Shown here piece by piece: positions 10,571-21,400 of a DNA stretch of 64,000 nt (positions are counted from its first letter, which is position 1; every line of letters starts with the position of its first letter). The stretch is from Chelydra serpentina (taxonomy: Eukaryota > Chordata > Testudines > Chelydridae): assembly GCA_037349315.1 (NCBI GenBank), contig JBAIAC010000042.1, positions 1,798,001-1,862,000 on the forward strand, written 5' to 3'. Under the pieces are notes generated by a model. It did no database searches. It had not been told where the DNA came from and worked only from the letters and a program-made list of their open reading frames with translations. Position numbers and translations under genes: made by a program.

Positions 10571-13500
10571 GCTCCCTAAAGCTACTTAAAGTGAGGGAGA
10601 AAAGTGTATCTAGTTCTTAAAATGCCAGAAACTTCAGGCTTCCCTGCTGGATGAAGGGACATAAGCACTATAAACAGGTTTAGACTTTATATTCAAGTGT
10701 TAATACCTTGTCTTTCACTGTGGTACAAGTGCATATTGAACCTTAATTCAAATGTAAGCTGTAGGGACCAATCCTGAAGTAGGAGCCTTCATCTGACTTC
10801 ATATTTCTAACCAGTGGCTTCACTCCACTTGCTTATTGTCCACCCCTGTGTAGGTGGAATGCCAAGAAATCTGCAGTTTGGATTTCTCTGATGCTTAGAG
10901 GGGGTGTATTTTGTCAAAGTATGAGATTTACGTTTAAATTCTTAACAAGCCAGTTAACTCTTAGCAAAACCTTTGCAGTTTGCCTTTTAAACAGATGTTC
11001 AAGTTATCTTTAAAGAGACTTGACTTAAACTTGCCATTAATCTTATTTAAAAAATGCTTTTAGTAAGTTTCCATGAGTGCTATAAATTCCAGTAAGAGCA
11101 AGCATCGGCAATCCCAAATGTGTCAAGCTTTAGCAGTGTGCTGAAAAGTGAAATTGAATAGAAACACACGTCTTACTGCTTGAGCTGAGAAATATTGGAA
11201 GTAAATAGCGTAAACGGTAATTAAAAGAATTCTAGCTTTTTCCTTTAACGTTCTTTTGGTTTTAGTCTTGTTCAGGCAGGGAAGGGGTTGATAAGAAATT
11301 TCTTCTAAATTGTCTAGAAACTGGTGATCTAATATTTGTTCACGGTTGCTGAGGATATGGCTGCTAACTTATTCTTTCTCTGGTGTCCTTTAGTCAGGTA
11401 TTGCACTGATCAGAATAGTTGCGTGGGCTAATACACAGCTGTTGCAACCTTTCATCTGTGCATATAAATCTGGTGCATGTGTAGTCTTTATTAATAGAAC
11501 TTAAAATCTTTGCTGGGAACCCTGAGCAATGGAAGCTCCCACTCTTCTTTAATATGCCCTGTAGCGCCTGGGGGAATTCACATGCTTGCAGACCCTCCTG
11601 CAGCCTCAAGGCAACAAAGTGGAATCCTTATTTGTTACCTTATTCAATTCTGTGTATTCATCCTTATATTGCCAATGAAGCGAAGGGATCTATTTGTAGA
11701 TCTGTCTAGACTTGCAACTGTCTTAGGTCTGTATGATCCAGTGTCTCCTACTCTCTCATCATCATAGTACCTGGTCTTCCAGCATGAAGTACGATTTCCC
11801 TACTGGGATGAAATAGCCATGGCTAAGTTCTCCTATGTACATAACTCTGTGTTTGATCTCTTGTGTGGATGGTGACAGGTGTTGGATTGGCAGCCCTGGA
11901 GACTGAAGTCCTCTCCACCAACAGAGCACGTCCGAGCCTGGCAGCGGCGCTGTGAGCTTTTTTCCCCTGCTGAAGCGCATTCACCTTGCGTGTGGAAGAG
12001 GCCGCCTCTGGGGGGTGAGAGGGGAATTCAGTCTCCATGGCCTGTCCCGCTCTCTGCCTCTCCACCGAGGGCTGCAGGCACAGAGACTTTTCGGCATGGA
12101 TGCCTTGCAGCTGGACTGACACCCCATACCCCCCAAACTGATTCCCCCCAAGCTACTGAATGACCGTCAGCTGGTAACAACTTTCCATCGCTCCCAACTA
12201 TCTAGCTTTGTTCCCACTAAACTCCTCTGCCCAGTAAGTGATGGTGGATCTCTGCAGTTAACTTGGAGAGAGACTTTATTGGCGAGGAGTTCACACCAGG
12301 CCTTGGAAGAGCTGGCTGTGGTTGGATATCTTTCCCCTCCTGCTCGGAGAAAGGACTTTGCTGAAAAGGCAGCAACGAGGGGATCTCTTCCTTCCATGTT
12401 GAATCCAGTCTCGATCAGCCTGCCACAGCCAACAAAATTCTGGAACTCAGCCATGCTGCCCATCTGTGTGTGTGTGTAAATTCCCCTTCCTCGCGCCAAC
12501 CCCTCTGCTCCCCCAAGCAAAGCTGCATTGGCAGTCTTACATACAGCCCCACTTGTTTCAGTGCTGCATCTCGGTGTCTCTGCCTCACGCAGCATGTGTG
12601 TAACTTACCAACGGAAAGTATGTTGCCTTTGTGTTACTAGCTACCATCGACACTAATCATTCCTCGCTGTTCAAGGTGGGGACTGTTTACGCCTAGGCAG
12701 CTACACTACACCTTCACCCCGCCCTCTGAATATGGGTAACATACAAAGGGAGATCTGTTCTGTGTTGCTGAAGTAGACCCAGCCAGTGCGTCTCTAAGCA
12801 ATGTCCCAGCCCTGGTCGTGCTTGTCCACTTCCGTTGTAGTTTAACCTGTATTGTTACAAGCTTCCCAGATAGGCAGTAGCTTGAAGGCGCATTAACCTC
12901 TCCGCTGCTCTTTACTGCAGGCGGTTTTCATTCCAAGGGGTGAGTGCAGTGTCTCCTAGTGGGAACCCCTCTCTGTGTTCCCTATGCTGAGAGTTAATGG
13001 GGGGCTGTCACCACTGGCGCTTTAAGGAAGGTTGAGCTGCTTAAACTGGGCTGCTGCATCCTAGTCACCTGTAAACTCTGCCCTTCCTGTCTGCACCAGA
13101 TCTCAAGAAAGCCTGTAACAACGGGAAGTAGTCTCAGTGGTCTAAGTCACTGCTCAACTAGTCATTTGTTGCTTATGCATGCTTCACCTTTAAGAGGGAC
13201 AGCAATAGTGTATTTACCCTTTTCCCCCCTCCTCCCCCCCACTAGGTTGGCGACACAAAATAACCCAACTCTTAAGTCAGTGATTCCTGGTCTCTGCAGT
13301 CCTCAAATCCCCTTTACTCTTCTATAGTGTAGGAGCCTGTGACAGAAATATCACAGTATCTGAGACGGCTCCAATCCTCACTCTGGGTGTGGGAAGAGTG
13401 TCTGCCTTGCTTGCAAATCACTTTACAGAGCCGTGGCTAAGACCATTCATTTCTCCAGTTAGTCTCTTCAAACTGACACTTCTACCTTGCTCCCATGGTG

Positions 13501-14403
13501 TGGCTGTTCTTGCCCTAGGGTCTGAGACCATTTAACTAGCCTGGTCAATTTCACTTTCCTAGTCTTTTTCATTTCTCAGTTCTAGGCAGGCCATGCAATA
13601 CCTGGGAGAGTTGTGTGTATCCGGGGGTGGAGGTCTGTCTCCAATTAAATTAACAAGATTTATGAAAACGTTTAAATGGGACAATTTTTTAAATCAAATT
13701 TTAGGTGAGGAAAGCCTTGCCCAATGGCCCTTTAACTCTGCTCAGAGTCTTATCTGAATCTCCCACTAATTGAACTGATTTTTTTTGCCTGCACCAACTC
13801 ACGCACTTAAGACACACTGTTTACTGTTAGGGTATCTACAATAACCCATTTACATGCTAGGGTTTCACACCATCATTGGTCTTGTTGAATCTGAAGGCCC
13901 TAATGGAAATGGTGGTGTGATAATGTGTAACATTCATGCTCAATGTCCTGGCAAACAGGATAATTTATCAATGCATGACTGACTTTGCATCATACTGACT
14001 TTGGGAGAGAGTTATAACTTCGTATCGGCCATGTGCCAGTTCCCCTTGAACATTGTTTTCCCAGCATCCACCCTGAAAGATCTGGTGTATCGTACAGAGA
14101 AGGGAGCTCTGTCTCAACCTAACCTTAATATATATACGTTTTTCCTCTGGCAAAGCTAAGAACCAGTTGAACAATAAAGCCAAACAGATTAGTTTCAACA
14201 GAATATGCTAGGGGAAATCTAATCCGCTTGTTTCAGGGCGCCTTCCATTTCGGGATGCTATGAAGAATTGCATGAAGGAACAAACTGGCAGAGTGTTTCC
14301 CATTGCTTTGCTTTTGCATCCTCTGCATTTTTTGTGGCTCTGTTGAATTTTTGCTGTTTAAACATGTACCTGTAACTTGGTGCATTACATTTCCTAAAAA
14401 CCA

Positions 14404-14409
14404 AATAAA
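14404..14409 (+). terminator. Intronic polyadenylation signal
   Basis: AATAAA within CCAAATAAACTTTG, followed about 15-30 bp later by a TG-rich stretch (CAGTCTGTGACTTGTGG) that would serve as the downstream element. It ends the AT-rich block and lies about 1 kb before the PPP1R10 start-codon exon. It could end an unannotated transcript starting at the divergent promoter, or a prematurely polyadenylated PPP1R10 leader. Confidence 0.4.
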
Positions 14410-15482
14410 CTTTGTAATTTGCAGTCTGTGACTTGTGGATGTTGGAAATGTTACGGAAGAAAATTAATAAAAAAAACCTGTTTAATCTTTTTTAATAGCA
14501 TAGCCCAAAATAGTTCCTGTTGATTATTTTTATGTCCGGGTTTTTCTTCTTCCAATCCAGGCCCCTCTTATTTTAAAAAGAAAATTTCTTTAGCAACACA
14601 GTTTAGAAGATTTACTTCTGCAATGGCTGTAACAAATGAGATTCCAACATAACCCACTGCCCTCACTCAAGTAGAACTTTTTCTTTTGTACATAGGTAAT
14701 CAAATTAGACTGAAACTTACTTACAGCTCCTGATGTATTTTAGGCCCCATTCTCACAAACAACATTGCATCTCAAGTCAATATTAGCTTTGGTTATCTCT
14801 GCAAACCACTGAATATTACAAGGTTTAGACCCACACCTCTCTTCTGATCAAGGTCTACTTGGGTATAAATTCTTTAGTGTGCAAGAACTCCTAAACTAAA
14901 AATTAGTCTCAGAAAAACATCAGCATTCTCCATGGGTTTGTCTGAAAAGAGAATATCCACTTGAAAACACGATTTTGTTGACAGTTCAATAAATGGCATC
15001 TTGCCATAACCTTGTTAGCCTCAAGGTGATTGATTGAGTGGGAACATGACTAAAAAGCCCTTAGTGAAGAGACTCCCTGCTCTGGATTGTCCCCAGTTCG
15101 CTATCTCTTTGTCCTGTTTATTTCCTAAAGGCTTGGGGGATACTTGATCATAGAGAAGACAGGTTGGCAAAGAAATAAACCTCGAGTTCAGATCCATCCT
15201 GGTTAAGGCCCAAGATATATATATATGCGTATGTAACTGAGTGTGCAGTTAGGGAAATAATTCTAGTTTTCAAATGCTGGGAACTGATGATCTTTGCCAA
15301 GAGTGTTACGCTCTGGGTTCTCTTTTGACTGGTGGCAACGATAGGATAATACTTTGTATTTATAGTATCTGTACTCTTCCTGATCAAGTTTGGATTCCAC
15401 TTACCAGTGCAATGATATCTCTGCTCTCTTTGCTGAGAGTAACCTCTTTTTTTTTCTTTTTGCTTCAGAACTGTCGTCCATC

Positions 15483-18400
15483 ATGGGCTCTGGACCAATC
15501 GATCCTCATGAGCTCCTAAAAGGATTAGATTGCTTCCTGGGGAGAGATGGAGAAGTCAAAAATCCGGAAGGGGTCACCAAGATTTTCAAGTAAGTCTCCA
15601 GTTTAAACATGTGGTTTGAAGAATTTTTAGCATGGTAGGACCCAAAGTAGCAAAACCTCAATTTCCCAGAGCAGAAGTAAGCAGCTGGTGGTGTGTGAAA
15701 ATGACCCATCAGAGCAGAGATGTTTGATTATTTTAAGTCTTTTCTCTTCGTAGTCTTATTTATGTATTAAATGCTGATCTGCTTGTATGGTGGCTGGCAT
15801 TAAAGTTGTTGGGGCTTTTTAAGGCAGTGTAGGGGCTTTAGTCTCACACTCGCCATATTCTCAGCTGGTGTGCATCAAAGAAGCTCCATTGGAGTCAATG
15901 GAGCTGCCTTGGTTTAAACCACCTGGGGAATCTGGCCCCATTGACTCCAGTGGAACCACAGCTGACTTGCACCAGTTGGGGAATTGGCCTTGGGTTCCAT
16001 CATCTTCATTGGAAGATGTGCATCCAAATCCCCTAGGCCCCTTTGGAAACGTCAGCCTCGCCTCTCTTGTAACTCCAGCCCCTTGTTTCAGAAATCCATC
16101 CAGTCCTCTTCCTAAATGTTATTTGATCCTGGATCTCCGTGGAAGTCCCTTCTGCAGATTGCTTGAAGGCATTTCAGTGTATTCCAAGCACGCCTAGCAT
16201 TCGTTCCCAAATCTCTCCCGCAACCGCCTTGCTCTTCAGGGTGTGAAAGAGGCATTGGGCAGCTGTAACTGCCCTGTGAAATATTTAACCCCTGCAAAAA
16301 CCCTTCCTTAAAAGGAGGGGTGTGATGTTTGTAGAACATTTTAATCTTGGGCTAGATCCTCCACCAACCTGGGGCCAGATTGGAGCCAGTGCACCACAGA
16401 GGGGAAAGAAGCCATATGCTGTTCCCACATGAGTCCTGTCAATCCTTCTTGGCCCCCAAGCCTACGGAGTCTGACTTAGTGGCAGTTCGTTTGCCATGTG
16501 CTCTGATCTCTCTGTACTGCATCAGCTCAGCTTCTCTCTCGTCTCTCCCTTCCTGTTTGCAGTTTAATGAAAGATGCACAGAAAATGGTCAGTCGCTGCA
16601 TTTACCTGAACATCCTGTTGCAGACCCGGGCGCAAGACATCCTGGCAAAGTAAGAGTCTTGAAGGGTTCCTTAGAGAGAGTGGGGCCTGAGAGTTGGCTT
16701 ATCCCTAGCTCTAGGAGGGGAGTGGGGTCTAGTGGGTTAGAGAAGGGGGAGCTGGGAGTCAGGACTCCTGGGTTCTCTTCCCAGCCCCGTCACTCACTGT
16801 GTGACCCTGGTTGGGTGTCTTTTTTCATCTGAGGTGCAAAGTGGTTCTCAGGGGAGTTATGGGGTTTTAGTGACCCATCTCTGGCAGGTGCTTGGAGATC
16901 AATCCTGGGCTGTAAGGAGCAGGCAGAGACGGTACAAAGCTCGGCTGTAGCCCATGGCGGGGGGAAGGTACGACACCAGCACTGACTTGGCTCTACTCTT
17001 GTCCCAGGTTCATCCGGGTCGGGGGTTACAAACTTCTCAACACTTGGCTCACCAGCTCCAAGGCATCCAGCAATGTGCCCCTGCTGCAGCAGATCCTGCT
17101 CACGCTGCAGCACCTGCCCCTCACTGTGGATCACCTGAAGCAAGTGAGTAAAGCTAGTGGCCCAGTGTGGCGCTAGGGAGCGCCGTCCCTTTCAGTCCAT
17201 GCTGACCCTAACCCTCTGTCCCGCTCTGATCTCTTCCAGAATAACACGGCGAAACTGGTGAAGCAGCTTAGCAAGTCGAGCGAGGATGAAGGTAAGAGAC
17301 CGCCCCGTTGCGTGCATGCGCGCCCTGCCTCCCCCCCGTCTGCTGGAGCTCGGTGCGAGCTGCCCTGCTCTAACCTCTGTGCTCTCTTCCCTTCCAGAGC
17401 TCCGCAGACTGGCCTCCATCCTCGTCAGCGACTGGATGGGCGTCATCCGCTCCCAGAGCAGTGCACAGCCTGCAGGTGAGTCACGCCCCTGAAACACGCA
17501 TAGGAGACCCTGACTGAAATGATGGGGCCCCAGCTGTCCTAGCTCGAGCCCCTCGGCCCACTAGTGGGCACCCTCCCCCTCCCCGCACCATCCTGGGTCT
17601 GGCATCTCTAGCCGTGGGATCCCTGCCACTCTACTGCTCAGTGGCTCCTCCCATAATGCAGGGAGGCAGGCTGTGGCCTATTCCCTGGAGCCTGAGGGTA
17701 GAGGAGCTGTTGTGGTGGCATCTGCCTTTGGGACTTGAAGCCCCCAGGAGCCTAACCCTCCCCTTCCCCGCAGAGCGAGACAAGAAAAAGCGGAAGGAGG
17801 AGAGTAAGAGCAAAGCACCTGTCCAGGAGAAGCCTCAGGAGGCCAAGGCGGAAGCCAAGGCTGAGGAGACGCCGGAGAAGAAGAGAGAGAAGCCAAAATC
17901 GCTACGCACCACAGCGCCCAGCCATGCCAAGTTCCGCTCCACTGGTGGGTACTGGGAGGGGCATCTCTAAACTCCTGGGGGGAGTAGTTGGCCTGATCAA
18001 GGGCAGCAAGCTAAGAGGCCTCGGGTGGGATTCTGTATGGCTGTTCTGCAGTTGTCCCACCCCAGAGGTGGCTGCATCCCAGGGCAGGGGTACGGATCCT
18101 TGAGCAGTGTCGCTGTGCAGCTGATCCCCAGTTGTCCCACCCCAGCAGTGGTTGCATCTCAGGGCAGCTACAGGTCACTGCAGCTGTTCCCCAGCAGCTC
18201 ACCCCAGAGGTGGCTGCATTTCTCTGCTGGGTGACCGATCCCAACATAAAAATCCTTTGGGATCCTTGCAGATGAGGTACTATGGAAATGTGTGGGGCTT
18301 ATCCGCTTGCTGTGTTCTGCTAACCTGAGTTCTGCTTTGCCATAGGGTTGGAATTGGAGACTCCCTCACTGGTTCCTTTAAAGAAGAACCCCAACGCTGT

Positions 18401-21400
18401 AGTGGTGTCTGAAAAATACAACCTGAAGCCGATGCCGATAAAGAGACAGAGGTTGGTCTGAGCATCCCGCCCTGCTCTGGGGAACGCTCCCAGACCTTGC
18501 GCCTGCGGCTTCCTCTGTCTGCCTCACCTTTACACTCTGTTCCTCAGTCCTGAGAAGCACTCTGTGTGGAACTGGGAGGCAGGACTCCTGGGTTGTATCC
18601 CTGGCTCTTGGGTGGCAAGTGGGGTCTAGTGGTTAGAGTGGGGGACTGGGAGGCAGGACTCCTGGGTTCTATCCCTGGATCTGGGAGGGGAGTTGGATGT
18701 AGTGGGTTAGAACGGGGGGAGCTGGGAGGCAGGACTGAGTGCTGAGGGGATTTGCCTGAGGCCCTGTGTGTAGTACGGGCCCAGCATTGGTAACCTTCCC
18801 CAAGCTGCCCCTTCAGCCCCCTGCAAAGCAGCTCCAGGGTTGTGCTGTCCTTCCTGTGCTCTGCACACCAGATCGCCACGTGATCTGGGCTTGCCCGCTC
18901 CTTGCCTGATCCCTTTCCTGGGCCCTGGCCTCAGCGCCTCAGTTCCATGTCTGCTTTTCCCTCTCACAGCACGTCCGCCCCCTCTGGAGACAACCCTCCA
19001 GTAGAGAAGAAATACAAGCCTCTGAACACCACCCCCAACAGCACCAAGGAAATCAAAGTCAAGATCATCCCCGCACAACGTGAGTACATTGAGTCCCTGG
19101 TAGTCAGGATGCCTGGGTTTGGTCCTCAGCATTGGGTGGGGAGTGGGGTCTAGTTGGTGAGAGTAGCGGGGTCGTGCGGGTGGGGCTGAGAGTCAGGACT
19201 CCTGGGTTCTATCCCTGCCTCTGGGAGGGGAGTGGGGTGTAGCATGGGGGAGGGGCGGGATAACGTGTGAAGTTGCAGGTGCTTGGAGCTTTCAGTTTGT
19301 GTAACCTCTTTCCTTTCCCCCCCCTCTCTGCAGCAATGGAGGGCTTGGGCTTCCTGGATGCCCTTAACTCTGCCCCCATCCCGGGGATCAAGATCAAAAA
19401 GAAAAAGAAAGTCTTGTCTCCTACGGCAGCCAAGGTACAAACACCTCTGGTTGGGGAATAGGGGCTGGTGGGTTAGAGCAGGGGGCTGGGAGGCAGGACC
19501 CCTGGGTTCTGATGTCAGCAATGAGAGGGGAGTGGGGGCTGGGGGTCACTGGTTCACTTCCCATTACATTGATCCCACATTTCTCTGTATCCCAGGCGAG
19601 CCCGTTTGAAGGGAAGCCAGCTCCAGAAGCGAGCGCTGCTAAACCATCCTCTACAGAACCTGCTACAGCATCCGAGCCCATGGAGGTGGATCGGCCCGGC
19701 ACACCTGTGCCGGCAGTGGAGGTCCCAGAGCTGATGGAGACCGGTAAGGATGGGGAAGGTGTTGGAGCCAACGGGTTCTGCTGTGCTAACTCTGGGCGGG
19801 TGGTAGGTGTCAGCCCAACGTCCTGGCTGTGTTGGATCAGACCTGATGTTGCCGCCCGGGAGGCCATAAGACCCCATAATGCATGTGGCCGGGTGTGCCA
19901 TGCCAGCTGGGATACAGCTGCCTTGGTGGGGGGGGCAGCCCCTGTGTCAGCTTAACTGTGGGGCTGGCAGGGCTGACTTCCCCTGGGGGTCCTGGGTTAA
20001 CCTCAGGAGGCATTGGCACCAGTTGTTAGATCCAGGCTCCGTGGGGGTGTGTTTGTCTGACCGCCGAGCCGCTCTGTGTCCCGTCCCCGCAGCCTCGTCC
20101 GAGCAGAATTCGGACACCAAGCCGTCCGAGAGCGCCGCTGACTCCACGCAGCTCACCAAGAAGGGCAAGAAGAAGAAGACAGTGAGCTGGCCTGAAGAGA
20201 GCAAGCTGCGGGAGTACTTCTACTTCGAGCTGGATGAGACTGAGCGAGGTGAGTACTGGGGAGGGGACCTTTCCCTCCAGGGGGCACCAGCTCCCATCTG
20301 TCACCAGGGGACTGGGGCATGGGGCTTTTCCTCTAGGGGGTGCCAGCTCTGCGCCAGCACCAGGGGACTACCTGGCTTCTGCGGGTGGGAAAAGGGATAC
20401 GAGGCCTTTGAACTCCTATTCTGGAGTGGGAGGGTGTCACCCTTCCCATCGGCTTATGGCCTGTCTGTCCCCTGACTAAACCCCTCCCCGTTTCTTCTCC
20501 TCCCCCGACAGTCAACGTGAACAAGATCAAGGACTTTGGTGAGGCAGCCAAGCGGGAGATGCTGAAGGACCGGCATGCCTTTGAGACGGCACGCCGGCTC
20601 AGCCACGACGCCATGGAAGAGAAGGTGCCCTGGGTTTACCCCAAGCTCATTGACCTGCCTAGCCCACTGGTGCAGCCGGGCAGCGGCAGCCGCGAGAAGT
20701 TCACCCAGGCCGAGAGGGAGAAGGGCATCCTGCAGGAGATCTTCCTCTCCAAGGAGAGGTAGGTGTGGCCCTGGCGGGCAGTGCGAGGGGTTGGAAAAAT
20801 ACTGGGGCGGGGCCGGGGGACCATTTCCCAGTTGCGCAATGTAGGCTCTTTGTCCCCCTCTATTGGCTGCACCATGCAACAGCCAGTGTGTCAATTTTAG
20901 AGCCACTCACGTGAATCCAGCATGGCTCTGTCCCTCTCTAGCGGCATATGAGCCGGCTGCTGCCTCTGAGCCTGTCGACCTGGTGGTTCGACTCAGGGAA
21001 CACAGACCCTGATTTCAGCTCAGGAGGTCCCACCAGGGGCCTCTCTTGGTTACTGGGCATCAGGATCCCCCTCTGACCCTGCTAACTTTGCTTCCCATGG
21101 CTGGTGGATGCTGGGAGGGTATGTGGACCTGGCCTGGGAGGCTGTGCTGGGAGCTAAGGGGGAAGGGGGGCATCAGGCTGTGCCAAGGGCTCCATCAATG
21201 GGGGGCTACGACCACATGTCTTGGTGCTGAGATCTGACTGGCATCTCTCCTCTCCGCAGCGTTCCAGACAGTCCCCACGAACCCGACCCGGAGTCTTACG
21301 AACCCCTGCCGCCCAAACTCATCCCGCTTGACGAGGTACGTCTGGCCCAGGGCCCCGGGTTCTCTACCCTGCTTTGGGGGACAGAAGGAGGGGGCTTGTT

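Larger units (their letters stand above)
1172..15468 (+). other. Long AT-rich 5' leader intron of PPP1R10
   Basis: About 14.3 kb without a convincing coding exon. Composition is AT-rich with T and A runs, in contrast to the GC-rich DNA from 15.5 kb on. Open frames are short, lack splice signals and match nothing I recognise. Contents noted separately: a MITE (6164), an A-family copy (5965), an ancient dispersed repeat (9375), an hAT element (10073), a second A-type SINE (10400) and a polyadenylation signal (14404). Other contents are TG/TA-rich DNA near 3034-3068, a G run near 5780, a B-family fragment near 8618-8645 and a GC-richer patch at 11880-12600 of unknown nature. The intron may also house a separate noncoding transcript. 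Confidence 0.6.

Noticed and set aside
12426..12450. Possible long miR-7-type pairing site (AACAAAAT ... TGGAA), as in the lncRNA Cyrano
   Set aside because: Only short fragments match and the seed-side segment is wrong; no support for such a lncRNA.
11879..12595. GC-richer patch with open frames on both strands in the PPP1R10 leader intron
   Set aside because: No conserved protein similarity recognised, and frames lack coherent splice signals; possibly an old repeat or an unannotated noncoding exon.
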